From: JAHTBL01 sp038532735
Lineage (GTDB): Bacteria; Pseudomonadota; Alphaproteobacteria; Rhodobacterales; Rhodobacteraceae
DNA: 37,017 bases
Reading direction: 5' to 3'
NCBI GenBank assembly: GCA_038532735.1
Contig: JBCBAC010000018.1
Location: 1-37,017, forward strand
Shown here: positions 10,662-19,384 of the stretch, piece after piece
Position numbering within the stretch: the stretch's first letter is position 1
How the letters are laid out: every line of letters starts with the position of its first letter
Notes under the pieces: model-generated
Told to the model about the DNA's origin: nothing
The model's input: only the letters and a program-made list of their open reading frames with translations
The model's database searches: none
Made by a program: the position numbers and the translations under genes

Positions 10662-11855
10662 CTAAATGCGCTGCATCAACGCGCAAAAGAAACCATCACC
10701 GCGATCTGACAGATCCGCGCCCCATTGGTGGCGCAAGGTCCACTCTGGATGACGCGCTAGAAATGCGGTGATCTGCGCTTCGTTTTCAGCGTCAAAAAGC
10801 GCGCAGGTGGCATAGCAAAGCGAACCGCCAGGCGTCACATAATGCGCCGCTTGAGACAGAATTTCGGCCTGCAAAGACACGTAGCGGTCAAGATCGTCTG
10901 GCGTCAGACGCCATTTTGCTCCGGGGTTGCGCCGCCACGTGCCGGAGCCTGAACATGGCGCATCCACGAAAACCAGATCGAATGGGCCCTTCGCAGCAAT
11001 CTGATCAGTTTGGAGCAGTTGAACCCGCGCGCCGGCGCGTTTGGCACGGGCGGGCAAATCTTGCATCCGTCCTGCCGCGGCGTCATGGGCGAATAAGGCC
11101 GATGGTTGTGCAGGATGGGCCGCCAAAGCGAGCGTTTTGCCGCCTCCACCCGCGCAATAATCGAGGATGCGCGCCCCCTTTGGCAGATCAAGCTGACTGA
11201 CAGAAAGTTGGGAGGACAGGTCCTGAAGCTCAACCAGACCCGATTGAAAGGCCTCACTATTTCGTATTCGTCTTTCGTTTTCAATTACTTCAAGCGCGGT
11301 TTTTATGTGACTGACTTGCGCGGTTGTGATGCCGTCTTTTGCCAAAGCAGCCTGCGCTTTCTCTGGTGTTGCCTTTAGAGTATTCACTCGCAAAAAAACA
11401 GGCGCACGCTGGGTTTGGGTCGCAAGATAGTCCTTTGTTTTCGCACCGAATTGCTGCGCGAGACTGTCGTAAATCCAATCCTCGACATCCAGTCGGATGG
11501 GGGCTGGCATCGCCGCAAGAGCCGAAGCCGGATCATCAGGCAAATACGCGCGCTCAGCGTCTGTCAGCTGTGCAGGCGCATGACCTTCCCCGCTGAAGAT
11601 ACTTTCAAGATCAAGGCCTTGCCTTACGCACAGGCCAATGATGATCCCGCGCCCGGTCTCAGCGCCACCTAACGTTGCACAGCTGCGCTGCATGCGAAGA
11701 GCATCGAACACATGATCCCGCAAAGCTGCCCGATCTTTCGAGCCCGCAAACCGATGGCTGCGTGCCCAACCCGTCAGCGCCTTTTCGGCAGGCGTGCCAG
11801 CAAGGATCTCATCCAGGATGTCTATCGCAGCAGCGTAGCGCGCGGCAGGTTGCAT
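10662..11855 (-). CDS. RsmB/NOP-family RNA (cytosine-C5) methyltransferase
   Basis: A 397-residue SAM-dependent RNA m5C methyltransferase. The N-terminal part is helical, RsmB-like. The catalytic domain has the motif I region ILDYCAGGGGKTLALA, motif IV DAPCSGSGTWRRNP (near residue 300) with its Cys, and motif VI YATCALF with the nucleophilic Cys near residue 350. Both cysteines are present, so the enzyme should be active, most likely on 16S rRNA (as RsmB acts at C967), but RsmF-like targets cannot be excluded. It is 57 nt downstream of guaB and upstream of cckA on the same strand. Confidence 0.9.
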   Translation of the reverse strand: MQPAARYAAAIDILDEILAGTPAEKALTGWARSHRFAGSKDRAALRDHVFDALRMQRSCATLGGAETGRGIIIGLCVRQGLDLESIFSGEGHAPAQLTDAERAYLPDDPASALAAMPAPIRLDVEDWIYDSLAQQFGAKTKDYLATQTQRAPVFLRVNTLKATPEKAQAALAKDGITTAQVSHIKTALEVIENERRIRNSEAFQSGLVELQDLSSQLSVSQLDLPKGARILDYCAGGGGKTLALAAHPAQPSALFAHDAAAGRMQDLPARAKRAGARVQLLQTDQIAAKGPFDLVFVDAPCSGSGTWRRNPGAKWRLTPDDLDRYVSLQAEILSQAAHYVTPGGSLCYATCALFDAENEAQITAFLARHPEWTLRHQWGADLSDRGDGFFCALMQRI

Positions 11856-11912
11856 TAGACTGACCGTGTCGCAACTTGAAGGACGGCTCGCAAGACACTG
11901 ACAATGAACACT

Positions 11913-13367
11913 TTAAGAGCCTCGGTAATTCGGGCTCTCACGGGTGATCTGCACGTCATGGACGTGGCTTTCCTTAAGGCCAGCCCCGGTGATTTTCACG
12001 AACTCGCATTTAGTACGCATCTCTTCGACGGTTGCGCATCCGGTATAGCCCATAGCCGCCCGCAGGCCCCCGACGAGCTGATGGATCACCGCACCCGCAG
12101 AGCCTTTATACGGAACCTGCCCCTCGATCCCTTCGGGGACAAGCTTGTCGCTGGCGGCATCTTTCTGAAAGTACCGATCCGCAGAGCCCCGCGCCATGGC
12201 ACCAAGTGAGCCCATGCCACGATAGGATTTGAATGAACGACCTTGATAAAGGATCACCTCACCAGGGCTTTCATCGGTCCCTGCAATCATGGATCCGACC
12301 ATGGCGCAATGGGCGCCCGCGGCAATCGCCTTTGCGAAATCGCCTGAGAACTTGATGCCACCATCTGCGATCACGGGCGTTCCGCTTTCCGCCGCCGCCT
12401 GTGCGCAATCGGAAATCGCAGTGAGCTGCGGTACGCCAACGCCCGCAACCATACGCGTTGTGCAGATAGAGCCAGGTCCGATTCCTACCTTGATCGCATC
12501 GGCCCCTGCGCCGATCAGCGCGCGGGTGGCCTCGCCCGTTGCGACATTGCCCGCCACAATCTGCACCTCGTTAGAAAGCGACTTGGCGCGTTCAACAGCC
12601 GCTGCAACACCCTCGGAATGACCATGCGCCGTATCAATCACTAGCAGATCGACGCCTGCGTCCACGAGCGCCTCGGACCGTTCAAAGCCCGCATCCCCAA
12701 CAGTGGAGGCCGCAGCAACACGCAAACGACCAAGACTGTCCTTGCAGGCTTGCGGGTTCAGTACAGCCTGTTCGATGTCCTTGATCGTCAGCAGACCGGT
12801 CAGTTTGCCGTTCGTGTCCGTCACGAGGATCTTCTCGATCCGGCGCTCTTGCATCAGCGATTTGGCATCCTCGAGCGAGGCCGGTTCTTGCAGGATCGCG
12901 AGGTTATCGGAAGTCATCATCACCGCAACCGGCGTGTCGTCATTCGTCGCAAACCGCATATCGCGGTTGGTCACGATGCCCAGCACGCGGCCATCGCTGT
13001 TCACGACGGGAAAACCGGTGATCTTGTAGCGCTCTTGCAGGGCTTTGGCGTCGGCCAGCGTCTGATCGGGTGTGAGCGTGATCGGATTATAAACGATGCC
13101 GGATTCAAACCGTTTCACCCGGCGGACCTGACGGGCTTGTTCTTCGACATCCAGATTGCGGTGGATCACGCCCATGCCACCGGCCTGTGCCATGGCAATC
13201 GCCATGCGCCCTTCCGTCACCGTGTCCATCGCCGAGCTGAGCAGCGGGATGTTCATCTGAATGGAGCGGGTGACCATTGTGGCCGTATTGGCGGTCGAGG
13301 GCAACACGTTGGAGGCCGCCGGAACCAATAGGACATCATCGAATGTGAGGGCCTCGCGAATGTGCAT
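11913..13367 (-). CDS. guaB: Inosine-5'-monophosphate dehydrogenase
   Basis: A 484-residue enzyme that oxidises IMP to XMP, the first step of GMP synthesis. The barrel starts with TFDDVLLVPA. Two CBS domains span roughly residues 95-205. The catalytic Cys loop GIGPGSICTTRMVAG has Cys302. The C-terminal flap ends the barrel with the phosphate-binding loop and SYRGMGSLGAM. The start at 13367 is chosen because AAGGAG (13374-13379) is 6 nt upstream and it gives the family start; an in-frame extension to 13403 is unlikely. It faces away from the agmatinase-family gene, so the two share the 118-nt region between them. Confidence 0.97.
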   Translation of the reverse strand: MHIREALTFDDVLLVPAASNVLPSTANTATMVTRSIQMNIPLLSSAMDTVTEGRMAIAMAQAGGMGVIHRNLDVEEQARQVRRVKRFESGIVYNPITLTPDQTLADAKALQERYKITGFPVVNSDGRVLGIVTNRDMRFATNDDTPVAVMMTSDNLAILQEPASLEDAKSLMQERRIEKILVTDTNGKLTGLLTIKDIEQAVLNPQACKDSLGRLRVAAASTVGDAGFERSEALVDAGVDLLVIDTAHGHSEGVAAAVERAKSLSNEVQIVAGNVATGEATRALIGAGADAIKVGIGPGSICTTRMVAGVGVPQLTAISDCAQAAAESGTPVIADGGIKFSGDFAKAIAAGAHCAMVGSMIAGTDESPGEVILYQGRSFKSYRGMGSLGAMARGSADRYFQKDAASDKLVPEGIEGQVPYKGSAGAVIHQLVGGLRAAMGYTGCATVEEMRTKCEFVKITGAGLKESHVHDVQITRESPNYRGS

Positions 13368-13485
13368 GGGGGTCTCCTTGGCGCGTTCGTTTGGCAAGGC
13401 CATATCTCACGGATGCTGCTCTTGCGAAAGAGCAAAAGCGCGCGCGGCGCTTGCCGAGGGGATTTATTCCGCGCAGAGTTCGCCT

Positions 13486-14445
13486 ATGAGCATGAAAGAG
13501 CCGCCGCGCACCCGTCTTGATCTGCCCTTCGTGGGCATCGCCACCTTCGGCAAACGCGCCTACGTCGCGGATTGGGACAGTCTTGACGCCGATGTCGCGA
13601 TCCTTGGCGCGCCTTTTGATTGCGGCACGCAATACCGCCCCGGCGCGCGCTTTGGACCGCGTGCGATCAGAGAGGCCTCGACGCTTTTCAGCTTTGGCCA
13701 TGCAGGCGCCTATGACCATGAGGATGACGTCACATATCTGGGCGGTGATGTGCGGATCGTGGATATGGGCGATGCGGACATCGTGCATACCGATACCGAA
13801 GCCAGCCACGCCGCGATTGAGGCGGGCGTTCGCGCGATCACGGCTGCTGGCGCGTTGCCGGTGGTGCTGGGCGGCGATCATTCCGTGAATATCCCATGTA
13901 TCAAGGCGTTGGACGATCAAGGCTCGTTCCACATCCTGCAGATCGACGCGCATCTGGATTTCGTTGATGAACGGTTCGGCGTCCGCAACGGCCACGGTAA
14001 CCCGATGCGGCGCGCCGTGGAGCAGCCTTATGTCACCGGGATCAGCCAAGTGGGCATTCGCAACGTCTCCTCCACCCACCGAGAGGGGTATGAGGATGCA
14101 CGGGCGCATGGGACTCATATCTTCTCGGTTCGGCAGATGCGTGCACAAGGGCGCGAGGCGGTTTTGGAGACGATCCCGAAGGGCGCAAAGCTCTACATCA
14201 CCATTGATATCGACGGGTTTGATCCGTCGATTGCACCGGGCACAGGCACGCCGAGCCATGGCGGATTTCTCTATTACGAGGTGCTGGAGTTGTTGCAGGA
14301 AGCTGTGCAACACCACGAGGTCGTGGGGATTGATTTGGTTGAGGTCGCGCCTGATTACGATCCGACGGGCAGCACCGGCATTCTGGCCGCGCAAGTGCTT
14401 TTGAATACGCTTGGCTTTATCTTTCATGCCCGTGCGGGTGGCTAA
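13486..14445 (+). CDS. speB: Agmatinase-family ureohydrolase
   Basis: A 319-residue arginase/agmatinase-family enzyme releasing urea from a guanidino compound. All metal ligands expected for the dinuclear Mn site are visible: GGDHS with His132, DAHLD with Asp154, His156 and Asp158, and DIDGFD with Asp241 and Asp243. The C-terminal PGTGTPSHGG substrate loop is typical. Substrate cannot be fixed from sequence: agmatine is the usual call, but guanidinobutyrate- or guanidine-type substrates are possible in this family. The start at 13486 matches the family length; ATG 13492 is an alternative. No arginine decarboxylase is in the window. It converges with the membrane-spermidine-synthase-like gene. 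Confidence 0.85.
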   Translation: MSMKEPPRTRLDLPFVGIATFGKRAYVADWDSLDADVAILGAPFDCGTQYRPGARFGPRAIREASTLFSFGHAGAYDHEDDVTYLGGDVRIVDMGDADIVHTDTEASHAAIEAGVRAITAAGALPVVLGGDHSVNIPCIKALDDQGSFHILQIDAHLDFVDERFGVRNGHGNPMRRAVEQPYVTGISQVGIRNVSSTHREGYEDARAHGTHIFSVRQMRAQGREAVLETIPKGAKLYITIDIDGFDPSIAPGTGTPSHGGFLYYEVLELLQEAVQHHEVVGIDLVEVAPDYDPTGSTGILAAQVLLNTLGFIFHARAGG

Positions 14446-14450
14446 GGGCG

Positions 14451-14487
14451 GATGCCTCCGGCGGAGGTATTTGGGGACAAAAGAAAG
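14451..14487 (+). repeat. CCTCC-GGC-GGAGG extragenic element
   Basis: Right after the agmatinase-family stop is a 13-nt hairpin (CCTCC 14455-14459, GGAGG 14463-14467, 3-nt loop), then a T/G-rich and an A-rich stretch. I recall similar GCCTCCGGCGG-containing sequences after genes in many roseobacter genomes, but this is memory, not a search. Only one copy was noticed in this window. Its function is unknown. Confidence 0.45.
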
Positions 14488-14520
14488 CGGCGCGCCTGAT
14501 CCCTCAAGCGCGCCGCAGTT
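14487..14520. terminator. Terminator between convergent genes
   Basis: A 9-bp perfect GC-rich stem (14487-14495 with 14508-14516) with a 12-nt loop is followed on the plus strand by AGTTTT. An A-containing stretch precedes it, so it may also work for the minus-strand gene that ends at 14534. Confidence 0.75.
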
Positions 14521-14533
14521 TTAAAGCGTTCGA

Positions 14534-16735
14534 TCAGTTCCAGATCATGATCGAGAGCAGATCGGCGAAGTCATCGGTCCAGATGCGTTTGCCATCGCTT
14601 TGGAGTGGCTCCCAGCGGGAGTCTTCGGTCAGCGTACCAAAGGCATCCTCGTTGCGGGCCATCATGACGACCAGGGAGCGGGTGTCGCCCGGATCAGGCT
14701 CTGCAGCGGGCTTGTAGTCCTGAATATAGGCTTTCAGACCCAGCGCTTCGGCGGCACGACCCAAAGGCAGCGACACATCATAATAGCGGTTGGAGATGTG
14801 GAAGACGAGGACACCGTCGTCATCCAGCCGGTCCAGATAGACCTCAAGCGCTTCGAGGGTTGTCAGGTGAACTGGCACCGAGTCCGAGCTGTAGGCGTCA
14901 ATCACCAGCGTGTCGAAGCTGAGGTCTTGCTGCTCCAGCACGATCCGCGCGTCGCCCAGATGGGTAGGCGCGTTCGGGGTGCAGGTCGTCACGAAGCTGA
15001 AAAGCTCCGGCGTGCGCGCGATCTGATCGACGGTGGGGTCGATCTCGTAGAAGTGCCACTCCTGGCTGGGTTGGGCGTAGCATGCCAGCGCGCCGATACC
15101 GAGGCCGACAATGCCGACCTTGTGGCCTTCGCCTGCACGCGGTGCTGTCAGCACCTGCGCCATGGGGCCGTTTTTGTGATAGTAGAAGAGCGGACGCGGA
15201 CGCTCTGCCCCGATATCCTCGACAAATTGCGCGCCATGCACGGTTGTTCCGTTGGCATAAAGGCGCATCTCGTCACCGTTGAAAATGCGGTGTGTGCCGA
15301 AGAAAGAGCGATCCCGGTGGATCGCGTCGCCTTGCGTGTGAACCGCGCCGACGATGGTGACGCTGGCCAGTGCGACCGTGATCGCCATCGGCGTGCGGCG
15401 CAACAGAACCAAGGTGGCGATCAGCAGGATCACGGTCAGCATGCCCAGCGTTTCGGGCGTCATCTGCACATAGGTTTTCGAGCCGATCAGCGGCAAGAGT
15501 ACGATCAAGGCGGCGATGAGGCCGATGTAACCTTGTTTCGGGGACAGGCGTGCGCCGCCTGCAAAAAGCAGCGCGGCCGCGATCAGGACAGTCACGCGCC
15601 CCTCCTGGATTTGATCGAAAAGCGCGGGGGCGAGGATCGAGTTGAAGAGGCCACCAAGCGCCCCACCAACGGACATGATGACGTAAAAGAGCGTCAGGCC
15701 AGAGCTGTCGGGGCGCGTCTCATACAAGGTGCGATGCGCGAAGGTTGCGACGACGAAGAACGCAAGTAGCAGTAGGGCGGAAAGCGTCCAAGTCATGGCG
15801 GGGGCCGCGAGGCCCGAGAACGCGGCTGCAATCAAGCCAAGGCTCGCAAGGAATGCGATTTTGAGGATCGCGGGGCTGACGATCATCTTGTCGCGGAAAG
15901 CCACGACGAAGGTCACCAGATAAAGCGACAGGGGCAGCACCCAGATCAGCGGGACAGAGCCCAGATCCTGGCTGAGCTTTGTGGTCAGCGCCAGCATCAG
16001 CGAGGATGGCACAAAGGCCAGCGCCAGCCACCACGCGATGGATTTCGCGGACGGCGCGGTGAAGGTCTTGGACGACTGCACGGGCACATCGCCTTGCGCG
16101 GTCAGGCCAGAGATCAGGAGGCCCGCGCCCAGCACGACAAAGCCCATGGCCCAGCCCCAGCCAATTGTTGTGGCGCCCACAAGAGGCTCAGCCACCAACG
16201 GGAAGGCCAGCAAAGCAATAAGCGAGCCGAGGTTTGAGGCGCCGTAAAGGAAATACGGATCATCCGCCGAAGGGCCGCCGGACTTGGCGTACCACGACTG
16301 GATCAGCGGCGCGTTGGCCGACAAAACCGCGAAGGGCAGACCGACGCCGAGGGCGAAGAGTATCAGGGTTTGCAAGGCGGGAGAGGCGCTTGGATCATAG
16401 CTCCACGTGTCGGGGACTGAGAGCGGCAGGAAGAATAATGCCAGCGCCCAAAGGGCCAGATGCACACCGATTTGCGCCTTAACGGGCAGGTATTTTGTCG
16501 ACAGATGCGCGTAAAGATAGCCCGCTATCAGTACCGTCTGGAAGAAAAGCATCGCCGTCGTCCACACAGCCGGTGCGCCACCGATATGGGGCAGCACGAG
16601 CTTGGCAAACAAGGGCTGCACGAAGAAGAGCAGCGATGCGCTGAGAAAGATCGTGGAGGTGAAAAGAACCGGGATCAGCCAGCGCCACTGTGTGGCTTGT
16701 TTGTCGGCCTGTTTTTTATCTGCCTGTGCGAACAT
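14534..16735 (-). CDS. Membrane protein with C-terminal spermidine-synthase-like domain
   Basis: A 733-residue fusion. The N-terminal two thirds (about residues 18-475) consist of many hydrophobic segments arranged like an MFS-type or spermidine-synthase-associated membrane domain. The C-terminal third (from about residue 480) has a SAM-type Rossmann fold: VGIVGLGIGALACYA near residue 540, YEIDP, GDARIVL and LVIDAYSSDSVPVHL. This matches the fused spermidine-synthase-like family. Polyamine synthesis has not been shown for most of these fusions, and dcAdoMet use cannot be confirmed from sequence. AGGA lies 9 nt upstream of the ATG. The facing agmatinase-family gene makes a polyamine link attractive but unproven. 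Confidence 0.82.
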   Translation of the reverse strand: MFAQADKKQADKQATQWRWLIPVLFTSTIFLSASLLFFVQPLFAKLVLPHIGGAPAVWTTAMLFFQTVLIAGYLYAHLSTKYLPVKAQIGVHLALWALALFFLPLSVPDTWSYDPSASPALQTLILFALGVGLPFAVLSANAPLIQSWYAKSGGPSADDPYFLYGASNLGSLIALLAFPLVAEPLVGATTIGWGWAMGFVVLGAGLLISGLTAQGDVPVQSSKTFTAPSAKSIAWWLALAFVPSSLMLALTTKLSQDLGSVPLIWVLPLSLYLVTFVVAFRDKMIVSPAILKIAFLASLGLIAAAFSGLAAPAMTWTLSALLLLAFFVVATFAHRTLYETRPDSSGLTLFYVIMSVGGALGGLFNSILAPALFDQIQEGRVTVLIAAALLFAGGARLSPKQGYIGLIAALIVLLPLIGSKTYVQMTPETLGMLTVILLIATLVLLRRTPMAITVALASVTIVGAVHTQGDAIHRDRSFFGTHRIFNGDEMRLYANGTTVHGAQFVEDIGAERPRPLFYYHKNGPMAQVLTAPRAGEGHKVGIVGLGIGALACYAQPSQEWHFYEIDPTVDQIARTPELFSFVTTCTPNAPTHLGDARIVLEQQDLSFDTLVIDAYSSDSVPVHLTTLEALEVYLDRLDDDGVLVFHISNRYYDVSLPLGRAAEALGLKAYIQDYKPAAEPDPGDTRSLVVMMARNEDAFGTLTEDSRWEPLQSDGKRIWTDDFADLLSIMIWN

Positions 16736-16857
16736 TTTTGATCGTCCTGCCTGTCGAAATCTGCTCAGAGTTATTGTCTCTGATCCGTGATCAATCGGGC
16801 GGAATTAGGGCGAACTGATGGTCGAAAATGCTCAAATATTGCGCGTTCGGTGTAATT

Positions 16858-16890
16858 TAAAAAAAAAGAGCGCCCGGTGACGGACGCCCC
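16858..16890 (-). terminator. Terminator of the kbp-like gene
   Basis: On the minus strand a 9-bp stem with two G-U pairs (16881-16889 with 16868-16876), a 4-nt loop and a run of nine U's (16859-16867) forms a classic intrinsic terminator. It begins about 22 nt after the kbp-like stop. Confidence 0.85.
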
Positions 16891-16911
16891 TTGCGTGAAT
16901 TTGCCTAAAAA

Positions 16912-17331
16912 TCAGGCGTCTTGCGGGATGCGCAGAACCTGCCCGGGATAGATTTTGTCGGGGTGCGACAGCATCGGTTTGTTGGCCTCGAAGATGGCGT
17001 GATATTTGTTGGCCGACCCCATCGTCTTGAGCGCAATCGCTGAGAGCGTGTCGCCTTTTTCGACCGTGTGGAAGACGGCCTCTTCCTCAACCTCGGCCTC
17101 AACGGAGGCGACACCGGCGACGTTGCCCACAGCGAGGATGATCTTTTCCTTCATCGACTGTGTAACATCGGCTGCATTCACTTTGACCTTGTCGCCCTCG
17201 ACCTCGATATCGACGCTGTCAGCCTCAAGACCCAGATCAGCCACTTCCTTTTTCAGCGCATCTGCATCAGGCGCGTCATCGCCGCCGAACAGTTTCTTGC
17301 CGCTGTCTTTCATGAAACTCCACAAACCCAT
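16912..17331 (-). CDS. kbp: BON and LysM domain protein, Kbp (YgaU)-like
   Basis: A 139-residue protein closely resembling E. coli Kbp/YgaU, a cytoplasmic potassium-binding stress protein. Residues 1-15 match its MGLFNFVKDAGEK opening. A BON domain spans about 23-82 (with AVGNVAGVASV) and a LysM domain about 87-135 (VEKGDTLSAIA...ANKPMLSHPDKIYPGQVLRIP). No signal peptide is visible, in line with Kbp. The start at 17331 is chosen because AAGGAG (17339-17344) sits 7 nt upstream; the in-frame TTG at 17337 is not supported. It follows the aldolase gene on the same strand by about 70 nt. Whether it binds K+ here is inferred from similarity. Confidence 0.88.
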   Translation of the reverse strand: MGLWSFMKDSGKKLFGGDDAPDADALKKEVADLGLEADSVDIEVEGDKVKVNAADVTQSMKEKIILAVGNVAGVASVEAEVEEEAVFHTVEKGDTLSAIALKTMGSANKYHAIFEANKPMLSHPDKIYPGQVLRIPQDA

Positions 17332-17403
17332 AACCAATCTCCTTTTCTGGTTGGGGGTAGCCTTCCTTGCTCCCCCATGTGACGCAAGGGGAAAAATCGC
17401 GGG

Positions 17404-18165
17404 CTAAACGCTGCGCGCCAGATCGCGCAAGGACGCGGCAAGGCTGGTCACGTCGCTGCCCATGCCGAGAAAGCCGATGCCCATGTCGATATAGCGGGGG
17501 AAATCGTCGGGGTTGAAAAGGACGATGCCCGCGACTTTTTCAGCGGCCCGGATGCGGGCGATGGCGTGGGCGATGACCTCTTCGACTTCAGGCGCATCCA
17601 GTTGGCCGAGATAGCCCATGTCGGCGCTGAGGTCCGCGGGGCCGATGAAGACGACATCCACGCCTTCGGTGCCTGCAATGGCGTCGATGTTGTCGATCGC
17701 GGCGCGGCTTTCGGCCTGCACCATGACGCAGATCTGATCGTTCGCGGTGGTGGGATAATCTGGGATCGCATTGTAACCGGAGGCGCGCGCAAGCGCGGAG
17801 CCAAGACCCCGCTTGCCGCTGGGTGGATACCGGCAAGCCGCCACAGCATCAGCCGCCTGAGCAGCAGTGTCGATCATCGGGATCAGCACGTTCTGCGCGC
17901 CCAGATCAAGGACCTGTTTGAGCATCCAGTCTTCGGCGGCAGGCACGCGCACGACCGCCTCGGCCAAGGCCCCGTTCATGGCCTGAAGCTGGCTTTGGAT
18001 CGTAATCAGATCGTTCGGCCCGTGCTCGGCATCAATCAAACACCAGTCAAACCCGGCGTTGGACGCCATTTCGGCGACCGTGCCGCTGGCCAAACCCATC
18101 CACAGGCCTTTTTGCAAGTGCCCATCAAGAAGCTGTGCTTTGAGACGGTTTATTGGTGCTGGCAT
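17404..18165 (-). CDS. hpaI: HpcH/HpaI-family aldolase
   Basis: A 253-residue class II (metal-dependent) pyruvate aldolase. Residues matching the catalytic set of E. coli HpcH are in place with a constant offset: His48 (DAEHGPND), Arg73 (VVRVP), Glu152 (QAES) and Asp178 (GPADLS). The CRYPPSGKRG motif after residue 110 is also typical. The family cleaves 4-hydroxy-2-oxoheptanedioate or related 2-oxo-hydroxy acids to pyruvate and an aldehyde; the natural substrate here is not determined. The start at 18165 is chosen since GGGAG (18172-18177) is 6 nt upstream. It is divergent from a TRAP transporter operon, suggesting a shared substrate pathway. Confidence 0.88.
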   Translation of the reverse strand: MPAPINRLKAQLLDGHLQKGLWMGLASGTVAEMASNAGFDWCLIDAEHGPNDLITIQSQLQAMNGALAEAVVRVPAAEDWMLKQVLDLGAQNVLIPMIDTAAQAADAVAACRYPPSGKRGLGSALARASGYNAIPDYPTTANDQICVMVQAESRAAIDNIDAIAGTEGVDVVFIGPADLSADMGYLGQLDAPEVEEVIAHAIARIRAAEKVAGIVLFNPDDFPRYIDMGIGFLGMGSDVTSLAASLRDLARSV

Positions 18166-18314
18166 TTTCATCTCCCTTTGGCTCCACCCTGCCCTGCAGA
18201 TGATCCATCCGCAAGAACGGCTGGACACTTTTGTCGCAGGCGTTAGGCTGACGCGAGAGGTCTGATCTGGACCGTCACGAAACGCCTCGATCCGAGGCCA
18301 TCTGGGAGGATGCT

Positions 18315-19325
18315 ATGAAAAAACTACTGGGCCAAACGGCTGTTGCCGCAATCGCGATTTCCTTTGCAGGCGAAGCACTTGCGACGGAATGGAATGTCTC
18401 GCTCTGGGGCAAGCGCCGGGCGTTTACTGAGCATGTAGAGAAACTGGCCGAGCTGGTCGATCAGAAAACCGGCGGTGAGTTCACGCTTAACATCAGCTAT
18501 GGCGGTCTGTCGAAGAACCGTGAGAACCTTGACGGGATTTCCATCGGCGCGTTTGAGATGGCACAGTTCTGCGCGGGCTACCACCGCGACAAGAACCCGT
18601 CGATCACCGTGTTGGAATTGCCCTTTCTCGGCGTGACCTCGCTGGCGCAAGAGCGCGAGATTTCGCAGGCGGTCTATGCGCATCCCGCCGTGCAGGAAGA
18701 CCTTGCGCGCTGGAATGCGACGCTGCTGATGCCCTCGCCCCTGCCGCAGTATAACCTTGTCGGTGTCGGCGATGCGCCAACGACGCTGGCCGATTTCGAA
18801 GGGATGAGCGTGCGCGCGACCGGCGGTATCGGTGCCGCGATGGAAACCGTGGGCGCTGTGCCGACCTCCATGTCGGCGACCGAAGTGCGTCAGGCCATGG
18901 ACAGCGGCGTGGTGAAAGCGGTGAGCTTTGCCCCCCACGCACATATGTCCTTCGGCACGGTTGAGAACGCGACCTATTGGACAACCAACCTGAACCCCGG
19001 AACAGTGAACTGCCCGGTCGTGGCCAACACCGATGCGCTTGAGAGCCTGTCGGATGAGCACCGCGAAGCGCTGCTGGGCTCCATCGACGAGGCGCTCGAT
19101 TACTACATCGAGTTCTACGAGAACCAGACCATGGCGGCCTGGGGCCCGCTGCTGGAGGAGAAAGGCATCACGCAAGTGACCTTCACCGATGAAGAGATCG
19201 CGGCCTTCAAGGAAGCCGCTGCGGCCCCGGCTGCGGCGGCCTGGATCGAGCAGAACAGCGCCGCGGGTCTGCCTGCGCAAGAGCTTTATGATCTTGTGAC
19301 CGGAATGGTTGCCAAGGGCATGTAA
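18315..19325 (+). CDS. dctP: TRAP transporter substrate-binding protein (DctP family)
   Basis: A 336-residue periplasmic receptor of a TRAP transporter. A signal peptide ends near residue 23 (GEALA-T). The mature part has the usual DctP pattern: a GGLSKNREN strand-turn, ELPFL, and a VRATGG segment whose Arg normally salt-bridges the ligand carboxylate, so an organic acid ligand is likely. GGGAGG lies just upstream of the ATG. It is the first gene of dctP-dctQ-dctM and divergent from an HpcH/HpaI aldolase gene. A hairpin follows its stop, which may keep dctP levels above those of the permeases. Confidence 0.92.
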   Translation: MKKLLGQTAVAAIAISFAGEALATEWNVSLWGKRRAFTEHVEKLAELVDQKTGGEFTLNISYGGLSKNRENLDGISIGAFEMAQFCAGYHRDKNPSITVLELPFLGVTSLAQEREISQAVYAHPAVQEDLARWNATLLMPSPLPQYNLVGVGDAPTTLADFEGMSVRATGGIGAAMETVGAVPTSMSATEVRQAMDSGVVKAVSFAPHAHMSFGTVENATYWTTNLNPGTVNCPVVANTDALESLSDEHREALLGSIDEALDYYIEFYENQTMAAWGPLLEEKGITQVTFTDEEIAAFKEAAAAPAAAAWIEQNSAAGLPAQELYDLVTGMVAKGM

Positions 19326-19333
19326 GACGATCT

Positions 19334-19359
19334 GCCGCTCCGGGATGTCTCGGGGCGGC
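19334..19359 (+). promoter_or_regulatory. Intercistronic hairpin after dctP
   Basis: A 9-bp stem with one G-U pair (19334-19342 with 19351-19359) and an 8-nt loop follows the dctP stop by 8 nt. A short U-rich stretch follows. It could be a partial terminator or an mRNA-stabilising element that makes more receptor than permease. Confidence 0.6.
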
Positions 19360-19384
19360 TCATTCTTTCCAAGGACTGCCTCGC

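Noticed and set aside
16766..16782. Inverted repeat CAGAG-N7-CTCTG upstream of the membrane/spermidine-synthase-like gene
   Set aside because: Short half-sites, no matching regulator nearby and no copy elsewhere in the window; chance is sufficient.
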